A stretch of DNA of 64,000 nucleotides, taken from contig NZ_BRPL01000002.1 of assembly GCF_027923585.1 (NCBI RefSeq), positions 496,001 through 560,000 on the forward strand, in the 5' to 3' direction. The translations under genes were made by a program, and so were the position numbers. The notes under the pieces were generated by a model. The model did not search any database and was not told the origin of the DNA. It was given only the letters and a program-made list of their open reading frames with translations. Every line of letters starts with the position of its first letter. The first letter of the stretch is position 1. The stretch is from Philodulcilactobacillus myokonensis (lineage in GTDB: Bacteria; Bacillota; Bacilli; Lactobacillales; Lactobacillaceae). Positions 51,457 to 61,073 of the stretch are shown piece after piece.

Positions 51457-51529
51457 TTAAAGATAGTTGTTTATTTGATGCATTTGTAATATAGTTTATG
51501 TGTAAACAAAGAAGATATAAATAAAAATT

Positions 51530-51740
51530 GCGTGTTTTTAAGTAAATCTATAGAGAGGCAGTGGATGGTGAAAACTGCTGATTGAAATTTCCGGCATGCT
51601 AATATAGGCAGGTAATGCTGCACGGTTTCATACCCGTTATCATATTATCGAGTGTTCAGTGTTTATCACTGAGAACTTGGGTGGTACCGCGAATCAAAAA
51701 GGCTTTCGTCCCAAAGACGATAGCCTTTTTTGTTTTATTT
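51530..51740 (+). promoter_or_regulatory. T-box leader of serS with terminator
   Basis: This leader contains the invariant T-box sequence GGGTGGTACCGCG at about 51680-51692, preceded by a structured stem I region (AGAGAGGCAGTGG through the CCCGTTATC region) and followed by a terminator hairpin AAAGGCTTTCGTC/GACGATAGCCTTT at 51697-51733 with a T-run. Uncharged tRNA-Ser would stabilise the antiterminator and raise serS expression. I could not assign the specifier codon by eye. Confidence 0.92.
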
Positions 51741-51758
51741 ATATAGGAGGTATTTTAT

Positions 51759-53057
51759 ATGTTAGATATGAAATTATTTCGTAAACGTCCTGATTTCATC
51801 AAAGATAAATTAGGTAAACGTGGGATTCCTGCCAAACAAGTTGATGAACTATTGGATCTTGATAAGGAGCGTCGTGATTTACTGGCTAAGGGTGAATCAC
51901 TAAAAGCTGAACGTAATACTGTTTCTGGTAAAATTGCTGAAATGAAACGCAACAAGCAAGATGCTTCCGATCCAATTAATCGAATGAAGAAAGTATCCCA
52001 AGAAATTAAGTCAATTGATCCAAGGGTTGATCAAATTAAAGCAAAAGAACATGATTTAGCAGCACACTTACCTAATTTACCTGCTGATGGGGTTCCCGTT
52101 AATTTAAATCATGATGATGAAGGATCAGTCGAATTAAGAAAAGTTGGTCAAATTCCTCATTTTGATTTCAAACCCAGACATCACTGGGACATTGGTTCTA
52201 AATTAGGCATTTTAAATTGGGAACGTGCAAGTAAGGTATCTGGAAGCCGTTTTGTATATGACATTGGTCAGGGTGCATTACTAGAACGTGCAATTTATAA
52301 TTTCTTCTTGGATCAAAATACAAAACATGGTTATACAGAAGTTTTGCCACCATACATGGTTAATTCAGCCTCTATGTATGGAACTGGTCAATTTCCTAAG
52401 TTTTTAGAAAAGAAGGCTGGTTATGAAACTGGTGAAAATAATGAATATACTATGATTCCAACCGCTGAAGTTCCTTTAGTTAACTATTACCGTGGTGAGG
52501 AAATTCCAGCAGAAAAATTACCAGTTAAATTTACAGCATTAACACCTGCTTTCCGTTCAGAAGCTGGAAGTGCAGGTCGTGATACCCGTGGCTTAATTAG
52601 AATGCATCAATTTAATAAAGTTGAAATGGTTCAATTTACTAAGCCAGAGGATTCATGGGATGCCTTAGAAGAGATTACCCATCAGGGTGAATCACTATTG
52701 AAGTTATTAAAGATTCCATACCATGTAATTACGTTATCAACAACCGGGATGAGTTTTACTGCTGCAATGACACATGATATTGAAGTTTGGATGCCAGCAC
52801 AAAATCGTTATCGAGAAATTTCAAGCTGTTCCAATACAACTGATTTTCAAGCTAGAAGATCCCATATTCAATATCGTGATAAAAATGGGAAATTACGATA
52901 TGTTCATACTTTAAATGGATCTGGATTAGCTGTTGGTAGAACGATGGCTGCTATTATTGAAAATTACCAAAATGAAGATGGGACTGTTGATATCCCCGAA
53001 GTTTTACAACCATACATGCACGGTTTAAAGAAATTAACAAAGCAAGATACTTTTTAA
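51759..53057 (+). CDS. serS: Seryl-tRNA synthetase
   Basis: A 432-residue class II aminoacyl-tRNA synthetase that charges tRNA-Ser. The N-terminal coiled-coil arm (about residues 25-110) is visible, followed by motif 2 ([24 protein letters not shown]) and motif 3 ([20 protein letters not shown]), and [15 protein letters not shown] in the active site. Length is normal. AGGAGG precedes the ATG. It is preceded by a T-box leader, which matches the amino acid. Confidence 0.96.
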   Translation: MLDMKLFRKRPDFIKDKLGKRGIPAKQVDELLDLDKERRDLLAKGESLKAERNTVSGKIAEMKRNKQDASDPINRMKKVSQEIKSIDPRVDQIKAKEHDLAAHLPNLPADGVPVNLNHDDEGSVELRKVGQIPHFDFKPRHHWDIGSKLGILNWERASKVSGSRFVYDIGQGALLERAIYNFFLDQNTKHGYTEVLPPYMVNSASMYGTGQFPKFLEKKAGYETGENNEYTMIPTAEVPLVNYYRGEEIPAEKLPVKFTALTPAFRSEAGSAGRDTRGLIRMHQFNKVEMVQFTKPEDSWDALEEITHQGESLLKLLKIPYHVITLSTTGMSFTAAMTHDIEVWMPAQNRYREISSCSNTTDFQARRSHIQYRDKNGKLRYVHTLNGSGLAVGRTMAAIIENYQNEDGTVDIPEVLQPYMHGLKKLTKQDTF

Positions 53058-53080
53058 ATTAAAATCATAATTGAATGAAT

Positions 53081-53118
53081 AAATCAGGATAACTAATTAG
53101 TTATCCTGATTTTTAATT
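53081..53118 (+). terminator. Intrinsic terminator after serS
   Basis: AAATCAGGATAACTA/TAGTTATCCTGATTT with a 2-nt loop, followed by TTAATTATT. Confidence 0.85.
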
Positions 53119-53134
53119 ATTTTTTAAAAATATG

Positions 53135-53163
53135 TTGACAGAATTATTTTATAATGATATTAT
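53135..53163 (+). promoter_or_regulatory. Promoter of the tRNA cluster
   Basis: Consensus TTGACA (53135-53140) and TATTAT (53158-53163) are exactly 17 bp apart, 42 bp before the first tRNA. Confidence 0.75.
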
Positions 53164-53205
53164 TAATATCGTTGTCTGATAGGGACGACATGTTATATTA
53201 TTTAT

Positions 53206-53278
53206 GGAGGATTAGCTCAGCTGGGAGAGCATCTGCCTTACAAGCAGGAGGTCACAGGTTCGAGCCCTGTATCCTCCA
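53206..53278 (+). tRNA. tRNA-Val (UAC)
   Basis: Acceptor GGAGGAT/ATCCTCC, anticodon loop CUUACAA, T loop UUCGAGC, discriminator A. CCA is not encoded. First of nine tRNAs read from one promoter. Confidence 0.97.
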
Positions 53279-53286
53279 TTTAAATT

Positions 53287-53359
53287 GAGCCGTTAGCTCA
53301 GTTGGTAGAGCATCTGACTTTTAATCAGAGGGTCGGCGGTTCGAACCCGCCACGGCTCA
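53287..53359 (+). tRNA. tRNA-Lys (UUU)
   Basis: Acceptor GAGCCGT/ACGGCTC, anticodon loop CUUUUAA, T arm GGCGG-UUCGAAC-CCGCC, discriminator A. Confidence 0.97.
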
Positions 53360-53389
53360 TTGCCAGTTTAAATGGAAAAATAAAATGTT

Positions 53390-53473
53390 GCGGGCGTGGC
53401 GGAACTGGCAGACGCGCTAGATTTAGGTTCTAGTGTCTTTATTGACGTGGGGGTTCGAATCCCTTCGCCCGCA
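53390..53473 (+). tRNA. tRNA-Leu (UAG)
   Basis: Class II tRNA with a long variable arm; acceptor GCGGGCG/CGCCCGC, anticodon loop UUUAGGU region with UAG, discriminator A. Confidence 0.95.
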
Positions 53474-53490
53474 TCTATGATTTTTATTTT

Positions 53491-53564
53491 GCCGACTTAG
53501 CTCAGTTGGCTAGAGCGCATCACTAGTAATGATGAGGTCGGAAGTTCGAGTCTTCTAGTCGGCA
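53491..53564 (+). tRNA. tRNA-Thr (AGU)
   Basis: Acceptor GCCGACT/AGTCGGC, anticodon stem CATCA/TGATG with loop CUAGUAA giving AGU, discriminator A. Position 34 A may be modified to inosine. Confidence 0.93.
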
Positions 53565-53568
53565 TTAT

Positions 53569-53640
53569 GCGGAAGTAGTTCAGTGGTAGAACATCACCTT
53601 GCCATGGTGGGGGTCGCGAGTTCGAATCTCGTCTTCCGCT
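53569..53640 (+). tRNA. tRNA-Gly (GCC)
   Basis: Acceptor GCGGAAG/CTTCCGC, anticodon loop UUGCCAU region with GCC, discriminator U as in Gram-positive tRNA-Gly. Confidence 0.96.
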
Positions 53641-53663
53641 TTTTTCAATTAAACATTTATTTT

Positions 53664-53749
53664 GCCGGGGTGGCGGAATTGGCAGACGCACGGGACTTAA
53701 AATCCCGCGGTTAGTGATAACCGTATCGGTTCGAGCCCGATCCTCGGCA
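53664..53749 (+). tRNA. tRNA-Leu (UAA)
   Basis: Class II tRNA with a long variable arm (CGGTTAGTGATAACCG); acceptor GCCGGGG with CCTCGGC (one G-T type pair), anticodon loop CUUAAAA giving UAA. Confidence 0.95.
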
Positions 53750-53761
53750 TATTAATTTTTT

Positions 53762-53835
53762 GCACCCATAGCGCAACTGGATAGAGTGTCTGACTACGAA
53801 TCAGAAGGTTGTAGGTTCGAGCCCTACTGGGTGCA
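53762..53835 (+). tRNA. tRNA-Arg (ACG)
   Basis: Acceptor GCACCCA/TGGGTGC, D loop with GGA (A20 arginine identity base), anticodon loop CUACGAA giving ACG, discriminator A. Confidence 0.96.
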
Positions 53836-53849
53836 TTTTTATTAAATAT

Positions 53850-53923
53850 CGGGAAGTAGCTCAGCTTGGTAGAGCGCCTGGTTTGGGACCAGGAGGTCGC
53901 AGGTTCGAATCCTGTCTTCCCGA
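53850..53923 (+). tRNA. tRNA-Pro (UGG)
   Basis: Acceptor CGGGAAG/CTTCCCG, anticodon loop UUUGGGA giving UGG, discriminator A. Confidence 0.96.
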
Positions 53924-53978
53924 TTTAATTATATTGTGTTATATTGAAATTACATATTTTATACGTTATCAAATATAT

Positions 53979-54052
53979 CGGGAAATAGCTCAGCTTGGTA
54001 GAGCGCTGCGTTCGGGACGCAGAGGTCGCAAGTTCGAATCTTGTTTTCCCGA
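53979..54052 (+). tRNA. tRNA-Pro (CGG)
   Basis: Acceptor CGGGAAA/TTTCCCG, anticodon loop UUCGGGA giving CGG, discriminator A. The body is close to the preceding tRNA-Pro (UGG), suggesting a local duplication. A T-run follows directly. Confidence 0.95.
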
Positions 54053-54101
54053 TTTTTTTGTGCATATTTTTAATAATTACCATTAAATTTGAACAAATTC
54101 T

Positions 54102-54149
54102 TTGCTTTTATTTGATATTCTTTTATAATAATAGTCAATATTGGTCAAA
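54102..54149 (+). promoter_or_regulatory. Promoter and CtsR operator of ctsR-clpC
   Basis: TTGCTT (54102-54107) and TATAAT (54124-54129) lie 16 bp apart. Directly after the -10 box, at 54133-54149, a direct heptad repeat AGTCAAT-ATT-GGTCAAA closely matches the CtsR operator (R-GTCAAA-NAN-R-GTCAAA), so CtsR would block its own operon until heat inactivates it. Confidence 0.8.
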
Positions 54150-54174
54150 GTTGAGATGATTGAGATGAAAATTA

Positions 54175-54645
54175 ATGCATGAAAAAAATATTTCTGATAT
54201 TATTGAAAAATACTTGAAGCAAATTCTATCAAATGATGAACATATTGAAATTAGACGTTCAGAAATTGCTAATCATTTTCATGTCGTCCCATCCCAAATT
54301 AACTATGTTATTAAAACTAGGTTTACAATTCCGAATGGATACTTAGTTGAAAGTAAACGTGGTGGTGGTGGCTACATTAAAATTGCTAAAGTCAAATTAC
54401 TTGATAATATTGATATATTAGATACACTAATTGAGGCAGTGGGAAATCACATCTCTAATAAAGATGGCAAGACAATTGTTCAGACACTGTTTAATAATCA
54501 TCTAGTTAACCGTAAAGAAGCTAACATTATTTTGTCCGCAATTGATAAAAGAAGCTTATGTATTATGAATAATAAACAACTTGAAGATCAATGTCGGTCA
54601 AGAATATTAATCTCGATTTTGAATCATCTTAGATTTGCAGATTAA
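54175..54645 (+). CDS. ctsR: Class III heat-shock repressor CtsR
   Basis: A 156-residue winged-helix repressor of clp genes. The N-terminal HTH has HFHVVPSQINYVIKTRFT and the wing has VESKRGGGGYIKI, whose glycine-rich tip is the heat sensor of CtsR. The C-terminal dimer domain ends in a helical segment. The start is ATG at 54175, with a modest GAGATGA upstream. It is followed 21 bp later by clpC; the mcsA and mcsB genes found between them in Bacillus are absent, as is usual in lactobacilli. Confidence 0.95.
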   Translation: MHEKNISDIIEKYLKQILSNDEHIEIRRSEIANHFHVVPSQINYVIKTRFTIPNGYLVESKRGGGGYIKIAKVKLLDNIDILDTLIEAVGNHISNKDGKTIVQTLFNNHLVNRKEANIILSAIDKRSLCIMNNKQLEDQCRSRILISILNHLRFAD

Positions 54646-54666
54646 CATCAGGAAGTGAGGCACGTT

Positions 54667-57180
54667 ATGAATAATTTATTTACTCCAAGCGCAAGAAATG
54701 TATTAGTAATCGCACAAAATCAAGCTAAAAAATTTAAGCGCCAAGCTGTTGGCACCGAACATTTACTTTTAGCTTTAGCAATTGAACCGAATGGGATTGC
54801 ATATCAAACATTAACCCAGTCCTCTTTAAGTGCTGCTGATATTCGTGGCGAGATTGAACATTTTACTGGCTATGGTACATTAGGCTCAGTTGATAATATG
54901 ACCTATTTGCCTTACTCTCCAAAATTAAAAGAAGTTTTAGCAACTGCTGGAAAATTTTCAAAAGAGTATGGAGCAGTTAAGGTTGGCACCGAACACTTAC
55001 TACTAGCTCTAGTTAATGATCCTGCAATCTTATCATCCCGAATTGTACTTTCTTTAGGAGTTAATCCAAATAAACTAAAACAAATTCTCTTAAGAAAAAT
55101 GGGTGTTAGTGAAGCATCTGCTAGAAGAATAAACTACCGTAACCACCGGAATCATAATACTGGTAAGAGTACAACACCAACTTTAGATTCTCTAGCCAGA
55201 GACCTCACTCAATCTGCTCGTGATGGAAAATTAGATCCAGTTATTGGTAGGGACAAAGAAGTTAGACGGGTAATCCAAATTTTAAGCCGTCGAACTAAGA
55301 ATAATCCAGTCTTGATTGGTAACCCTGGTGTTGGTAAAACAGCAATTGCAGAAGGCCTAGCTGAAAAAATCGTTAATGATGAAGTTCCTTCTGACATGGC
55401 TGATAAACGTTTAATGATGCTTGATATGGGTTCACTTGTTGCTGGAACAAAATATCGTGGTGAATTTGAAAACCGTCTTAAAAATATCATTAAAGAAATT
55501 TACCAAGATGGAAAAGTAATTCTATTTATTGATGAATTGCATACATTAGTTGGTGCTGGTGGTGCTGAAGGCGCAATTGATGCTTCTAATATTTTAAAAC
55601 CATCACTAGCTCGTGGTGAACTACAATTAATTGGTGCAACTACGTTAGATGAGTATCAAAAACACATTGAATCTGATTCAGCTTTAGAACGCCGTTTTGC
55701 AACCGTTCAAGTTGGAGAACCCACCGTTAATCAATCAATTGCAATTCTAGAAGGATTAAAGCCAAAATATGAAGAACATCATCATGTTGAAATAACTGAT
55801 GAAGCAGTTAAAAAGGCAGTCACATTGTCTAAAAGGTACATTACAGAACGTTTCTTGCCGGATAAAGCCATTGATCTAATGGATGAAGCTGCTTCTAAAG
55901 TTAGAATTGATGATATGGATAAACCAACAAAATTATCTAAAGAAAAGAATCGTTTAAATCAATTAGAACATAATAAAGAAGCTGCCATTGATAACCAAAA
56001 TTTTGAAAAAGCTGCTTTAATTAGAAAAGAAGAACAACAAATTCAACATGTGGTTGATCATTTGAAATCTGTTAAGGATCAAAAAATTCAAGCAATGAAG
56101 GCCAGTCATCATTATAATAAGAAAGAAACTGCTGAAGATGTTACCCAGGTAGTTTCTGAGTGGACTGGCATTCCTTTAACTCAATTGAACAAGACTACTT
56201 CAGAGCGACTCCTTAATCTTGAAAGTTTGCTTCATAAACACATTATTGGTCAAGATGAAGCTGTTTCTGCAGTTGCAAGGGCAATTCGTCGTGCTCGAAG
56301 TGGAATTAAGGATCCTAATCGACCAATTGGATCATTTATGTTCTTAGGGCCTACTGGTGTTGGTAAGACTGAATTAGCTAAGGATCTTGCTCAATCAATG
56401 TTTGGCTCTAAGAATGATATGATTAGAATTGATATGGGTGAATACATGGAAAAGTATTCCACTAGTCGTTTAATTGGATCAGCCCCTGGCTATGTTGGAT
56501 ATAGTGAAGGTGGCCAATTAACTGAAAAGGTAAGACAGCATCCATATTCGGTTGTATTGTTTGATGAAGTTGAAAAAGCTAATCCAGATGTTTTCAATGT
56601 TTTGCTCCAACTTCTTGATGATGGTTATTTAACTGATTCAAAGGGGCGAAAAGTTGACTTTAGAAATACAGTCATTATCATGACTTCTAATATTGGTGCC
56701 ACTGCACTTCGTGATAATAAGACCGTTGGCTTTGGTGCTGAAAAACAGGGCGACAATAGCTATGAAAAAATTTCTAATACAATGAAGAGTGAATTGAAAC
56801 GTCATTTCAAACCAGAATTTATTAATCGAATTGATGATATCGTTGTCTTTAGATCATTGAACCGTGCCCAGTTACGTGAAATTGTTAAATTAATGGCTCA
56901 ATCATTATTGAAACGGGTTCAAAATAAGGGCATTCATATTAAAATGACACCTGCAGCCGTCGACATTATTGCAAAGGATGGTTATAATCCTGAATATGGT
57001 GCTAGACCAATTAGAAGGGCATTACAGAACAAGGTTGAAGATCAATTAAGTGATGTTTTGCTAGCTAATAAAGCAGCAGCAGGTGATACCATTGATGTGG
57101 GTGCAAGCCACGGTAAGATTAAATTAAGTGTTAAGAAAAAGCATGGTAAAAAATTAATTACAGTTAGTAATGAAAACTAG
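54667..57180 (+). CDS. clpC: ATP-dependent Clp protease ATPase subunit ClpC
   Basis: An 837-residue AAA+ unfoldase that feeds ClpP. Two N-terminal Clp-N repeats occupy about residues 1-145; the first AAA domain has Walker A GNPGVGKT and [11 protein letters not shown]; the UVR coiled-coil segment ([18 protein letters not shown]) lies near residue 445; the second AAA domain has [12 protein letters not shown] and FDEVEKA, with VGF-type ClpP-binding elements near the end. The middle segment and length fit ClpC rather than ClpE or ClpB. I chose ATG at 54667 with GGAAGTGAGG upstream over GTG at 54655, which is within that site. Confidence 0.95.
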   Translation: MNNLFTPSARNVLVIAQNQAKKFKRQAVGTEHLLLALAIEPNGIAYQTLTQSSLSAADIRGEIEHFTGYGTLGSVDNMTYLPYSPKLKEVLATAGKFSKEYGAVKVGTEHLLLALVNDPAILSSRIVLSLGVNPNKLKQILLRKMGVSEASARRINYRNHRNHNTGKSTTPTLDSLARDLTQSARDGKLDPVIGRDKEVRRVIQILSRRTKNNPVLIGNPGVGKTAIAEGLAEKIVNDEVPSDMADKRLMMLDMGSLVAGTKYRGEFENRLKNIIKEIYQDGKVILFIDELHTLVGAGGAEGAIDASNILKPSLARGELQLIGATTLDEYQKHIESDSALERRFATVQVGEPTVNQSIAILEGLKPKYEEHHHVEITDEAVKKAVTLSKRYITERFLPDKAIDLMDEAASKVRIDDMDKPTKLSKEKNRLNQLEHNKEAAIDNQNFEKAALIRKEEQQIQHVVDHLKSVKDQKIQAMKASHHYNKKETAEDVTQVVSEWTGIPLTQLNKTTSERLLNLESLLHKHIIGQDEAVSAVARAIRRARSGIKDPNRPIGSFMFLGPTGVGKTELAKDLAQSMFGSKNDMIRIDMGEYMEKYSTSRLIGSAPGYVGYSEGGQLTEKVRQHPYSVVLFDEVEKANPDVFNVLLQLLDDGYLTDSKGRKVDFRNTVIIMTSNIGATALRDNKTVGFGAEKQGDNSYEKISNTMKSELKRHFKPEFINRIDDIVVFRSLNRAQLREIVKLMAQSLLKRVQNKGIHIKMTPAAVDIIAKDGYNPEYGARPIRRALQNKVEDQLSDVLLANKAAAGDTIDVGASHGKIKLSVKKKHGKKLITVSNEN

Positions 57181-57211
57181 AAAAAAGAGGAAATTTTTCC
57201 TCTTTTTTATT
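57180..57211 (+). terminator. Intrinsic terminator after clpC
   Basis: AAAAAAGAGGAAA/TTTCCTCTTTTTT with a short loop directly follows the clpC stop. Confidence 0.88.
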
Positions 57212-57220
57212 GTATAATGG

Positions 57221-57249
57221 TTGACTTACTATCCTTTTAATATTATTAT
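57221..57249 (+). promoter_or_regulatory. Promoter of rpoBC
   Basis: TTGACT (57221-57226) and TATTAT (57244-57249) are 17 bp apart, 190 bp before the rpoB start, leaving a long leader. Confidence 0.65.
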
Positions 57250-57316
57250 ATTAATTGTGTAACTATGAATTGAAATGTTCGTTTGCAATCTATTGTCTGT
57301 AAACGTACTTATATTA

Positions 57317-57358
57317 CCAAAAGTAAGATTGTAATGATCTTATTTTTGGCTTTTTTTA
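57317..57358 (+). terminator. Terminator-like hairpin in the rpoB leader
   Basis: CCAAAA-x-TAAGAT pairs with ATCTTA-x-TTTTGG across a 6-nt loop, followed by CTTTTTTTAT. It lies downstream of the candidate rpoB promoter and 80 bp before the coding start, so it is placed to attenuate rpoBC transcription. Confidence 0.75.
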
Positions 57359-57438
57359 TCTAAAAGCATCTTTATATATGCGATTGTAATCAAACTGTAA
57401 CATTTCAATTAATAGAATTTTTAAGAGAGGTGAACAAC

Positions 57439-60400
57439 TTGGCAGGACATTTAGTTAAGTATGGAAAACACCGTATTCGAAGAAGTTATGCTAATATCAA
57501 GGAAGTTCTTGATTTACCTAACTTAATTGAAATTCAAACCAACTCATATAAGTGGTTCTTGAATGAGGGTTTACGGGAAACATTTGATGACATTATGCCA
57601 ATCAAGGATTTTCAGGGTAAGTTATCCTTGGAATTCGTTGATTATAAATTGTTAGAACCTAAATATACGGTTAGTGAAGCTAGAGCTCATGAAGCTAATT
57701 ACTCTGCTCCACTTCATATCACACTTAGATTAGTAAACCATGAAACTGGTGAAATTAAGACCCAAGATGTCTTCTTTGGTGATTTTCCATTGATGACTAA
57801 ACAAGGTACCTTCATCATTAATGGTGCTGAGCGTGTTATCGTATCACAGTTAGTTCGTTCTCCTGGTATCTTCTACCATAAGACTCAGGATAAAAATGGA
57901 AGAATTAACTATGGAACGACTGTAATTCCTAATCGTGGAGCTTGGATGGAATTCTTGACTGATGCTAAGAATTTGTCATACGTTCGAATTGATCGAACTA
58001 GAAAGCTTCCAATTACAGAATTAATTCGTGCTTTAGGTTTCGGATCTGATAAAGAAATTACTGACATTTTTGGCAGCAATGATAGTTTATCATTGACTTT
58101 AGAAAAAGATGTTCATAAGAATAGTGATGATTCAAGAGTTGAAGAATCATTAAAGGATATTTATGAAAGATTACGTCCGGGTGAACCTAAGACAGCTGAC
58201 TCAGCACGTAACTTACTAACATCTAGATTCTTTGATCCTAAGCGTTATAACACAGCTCCTGTAGGTCGTTATAAGATCAACCAGAAGTTAGATATGGCTA
58301 CTCGTTTACAAGGAATGACCCTAGCTGAAACATTAGCTGATCCAGATACTGGAGAAATTATTGCTAAAAAGGGCACTGTTCTTGATAAACATGTTATGCA
58401 GACTTTGAAGCCTTACTTGAAAAAGAAAGACTTCAAAGCATATACATTTAACCCATCTGAACAGGCAGTCGTAACTAAACCTGCTACCGTTCAAATTATT
58501 AAAGTTCAAAAGCCATCCGATCCAACTCAAGAAGTTAGAATTATTGGTAATGACAATATTCCATTGAGTTACCATCACTTATCCACTGCTGATTTATTAG
58601 CAGGAATCAACTACTTCTTTAACTTACAACAGGGAATTGGTGAACGTGACGATATTGATCATTTAGGTAATCGTCGTGTTCGTTCAGTTGGTGAATTATT
58701 ACAAAATCAATTTAGAATTGGCTTAGCACGAATGGAAAGAGTCGTTCGTGAAAGAATGTCAATTCAAGATACTGCTACTGTTACTCCTCAACAGTTAATT
58801 AACATTAGACCAGTAGTTGCATCTGTTAAAGAATTCTTTGGTTCATCTCAATTGTCTCAATTTATGGATCAAACTAATCCATTAGGTGAATTAACTCATA
58901 AACGTCGTCTTTCAGCATTAGGACCTGGTGGTTTAACTAGGGATCGTGCCGGATATGAAGTTCGTGATGTTCATTACACCCACTATGGTCGAATTTGTCC
59001 AATTGAAACCCCTGAAGGACCTAATATTGGTTTAATTAATAGTCTATCTAGTTACGCTAAAGTTAATAAGTATGGATTTATCGAAACACCATACCGTCGT
59101 GTTGACTGGAAGACCCACAAGGTAACTGATAAAATTGATTACTTATCTGCTGATAAAGAAGATCATTTTGTTGTTGCCCAAGCTAATACGCCATTAAATG
59201 ATGATGGTTCATTTAAAAATGATACCGCCATGGTTAGACACCGTTCTAAGAACGAAGTTATTTCGATTAAAGATATTGATTACATGGATGTATCACCAAA
59301 ACAAGTTGTTTCCGTTGCGAGTGCATGTATTCCGTTCTTAGAAAATGATGATTCGAACCGTGCTTTAATGGGTGCCAATATGCAACGTCAGGCTGTTCCA
59401 TTAATTAATCCACATTCACCATTAGTAAGTACTGGGATGGATTATCGTGCTGCTCATGATTCAGGCGCTGCAATGATTTGCAGACATTCTGGAAAAGTTG
59501 AATATGTTGATGCCAGAGAAGTTCGTGTTCGTCGTGATAATGGTACCTTGGATGATTATCATTTAATTAAATTTATGCGTTCTAATAATGGGATGAACTA
59601 TAATCAACGCCCAATCGTAAAAGTTGGCGAAAAAGTTGATGAAAATGACATTTTAGCTGATGGTCCTTCAATGGAAAAAGGTGAAATGGCATTAGGTCAA
59701 AACCCATTGATTGCATTTATGACATGGCAAGGTTATAACTTTGAAGATGCCATTGCAATTAGTGATCGTTTAGATAAAGATGATCTTTATACATCAATTC
59801 AACTTGACTCTTATGAATCTGAAGCTCGTGATACCAAATTAGGACCTGAAGAAATGACACGTGAAATTCCTAATGTTGGTGAAGATGCATTGAAGAATTT
59901 AGATGACAATGGTGTTGTTCGTGTTGGTGCTGAAGTTCATGATGGTGACATTTTAGTTGGTAAGGTTACTCCAAAGGGTGTAACAGAATTATCAGCTGAA
60001 GAAAGATTACTTCATGCTATTTTTGGTGAAAAAACACGTGAAGTTAGAGATACATCATTGAAAGTACCGCATGGTGCTGGTGGAATTGTTCAGGATGTTA
60101 AAGTCTTTACCCGTGCTAATGGGGATGAATTATCACCCGGTGTTAACCAAATGGTTAGAGTCTTCATTGCCCAAAAACGTAAGATTCAAGTTGGAGATAA
60201 GATGTCCGGTCGACATGGAAATAAGGGTACCGTTTCAGTAGTTATTCCTGAAGCTGATATGCCTTACTTACCTGATGGTACTCCAATTGATATTATGTTG
60301 AGTCCAATGGGTGTTCCATCACGTATGAATATCGGTCAAATCTTAGAATTGCATCTTGGAATGGCCGCTAGAAAATTAGGAATTCATGTTACAACTCCAG

Positions 60401-61059
60401 TTTTCGATGGTGCTACCGATAAAGATATTGCGGATACTGCTAAAGAAGCTGGGATGGCATCTGATTATAAGACTGTTTTATATGATGGCCGTACAGGTGA
60501 ACCATTTGATAAACGAATTGCTGTTGGTGTAATGCACTTCTTGAAACTTGATCACATGGTTGATGATAAGATTCATGCAAGAGCAATTGGACCTTACTCA
60601 TTAGTTACTCAACAACCATTAGGTGGTAAAGCACAATTTGGTGGTCAAAGATTTGGTGAAATGGAAGTTTGGGCATTAGAAGCATATGGTGCTGCTTACA
60701 CTTTGCAAGAAATCTTGACTTACAAATCTGATGATGTTGTCGGTCGTGTTAAGACATACGAAGCAATCGTTAAGGGTGAACCAATTCCACATCCTGGTGT
60801 TCCAGAATCATTCCGTGTTCTTGTTAAGGAACTTCAAGCACTTGGTCTTAATATGAGAGTTCTAGATAAGAGTGGACAAGAAGTCCAATTAAGTGATAAT
60901 GAAGAAGATAGTCAAGGCGTTTTAAATGTTGATGCTTTAAGTAAATTTGCTGAAAAACAAGAACAGAATAAACAAGAATCTAAACAGCAAAAGGATAATC
61001 AAAACAATCAACAAACCGCCGATGAACAAAATTCTGATAAAACAAATAAGAATAAATAA
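57439..61059 (+). CDS. rpoB: RNA polymerase beta subunit
   Basis: A 1206-residue beta subunit of RNA polymerase. The rifampicin region [32 protein letters not shown] at about residues 465-497 has wild-type residues at the usual resistance positions (Asp, His, Ser), so sensitivity is expected. GRHGNKG near residue 920 and the C-terminal [11 protein letters not shown] are present. The last 50 residues are a Gln/Asn/Lys-rich tail. The start is TTG at 57439 behind AGAGAGGTG; the GTG at 57430 lies in the Shine-Dalgarno. rpoC starts 14 bp after the stop. Confidence 0.97.
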   Translation: MAGHLVKYGKHRIRRSYANIKEVLDLPNLIEIQTNSYKWFLNEGLRETFDDIMPIKDFQGKLSLEFVDYKLLEPKYTVSEARAHEANYSAPLHITLRLVNHETGEIKTQDVFFGDFPLMTKQGTFIINGAERVIVSQLVRSPGIFYHKTQDKNGRINYGTTVIPNRGAWMEFLTDAKNLSYVRIDRTRKLPITELIRALGFGSDKEITDIFGSNDSLSLTLEKDVHKNSDDSRVEESLKDIYERLRPGEPKTADSARNLLTSRFFDPKRYNTAPVGRYKINQKLDMATRLQGMTLAETLADPDTGEIIAKKGTVLDKHVMQTLKPYLKKKDFKAYTFNPSEQAVVTKPATVQIIKVQKPSDPTQEVRIIGNDNIPLSYHHLSTADLLAGINYFFNLQQGIGERDDIDHLGNRRVRSVGELLQNQFRIGLARMERVVRERMSIQDTATVTPQQLINIRPVVASVKEFFGSSQLSQFMDQTNPLGELTHKRRLSALGPGGLTRDRAGYEVRDVHYTHYGRICPIETPEGPNIGLINSLSSYAKVNKYGFIETPYRRVDWKTHKVTDKIDYLSADKEDHFVVAQANTPLNDDGSFKNDTAMVRHRSKNEVISIKDIDYMDVSPKQVVSVASACIPFLENDDSNRALMGANMQRQAVPLINPHSPLVSTGMDYRAAHDSGAAMICRHSGKVEYVDAREVRVRRDNGTLDDYHLIKFMRSNNGMNYNQRPIVKVGEKVDENDILADGPSMEKGEMALGQNPLIAFMTWQGYNFEDAIAISDRLDKDDLYTSIQLDSYESEARDTKLGPEEMTREIPNVGEDALKNLDDNGVVRVGAEVHDGDILVGKVTPKGVTELSAEERLLHAIFGEKTREVRDTSLKVPHGAGGIVQDVKVFTRANGDELSPGVNQMVRVFIAQKRKIQVGDKMSGRHGNKGTVSVVIPEADMPYLPDGTPIDIMLSPMGVPSRMNIGQILELHLGMAARKLGIHVTTPVFDGATDKDIADTAKEAGMASDYKTVLYDGRTGEPFDKRIAVGVMHFLKLDHMVDDKIHARAIGPYSLVTQQPLGGKAQFGGQRFGEMEVWALEAYGAAYTLQEILTYKSDDVVGRVKTYEAIVKGEPIPHPGVPESFRVLVKELQALGLNMRVLDKSGQEVQLSDNEEDSQGVLNVDALSKFAEKQEQNKQESKQQKDNQNNQQTADEQNSDKTNKNK

Positions 61060-61073
61060 GGAGGCCCACTCAA

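Noticed and set aside
53206-54052. An rRNA operon next to the tRNA cluster
   Set aside because: Only tRNAs are present; there is no 5S, 16S or 23S sequence, and the flanks are serS and ctsR. Protein frames over the tRNAs are shadows.
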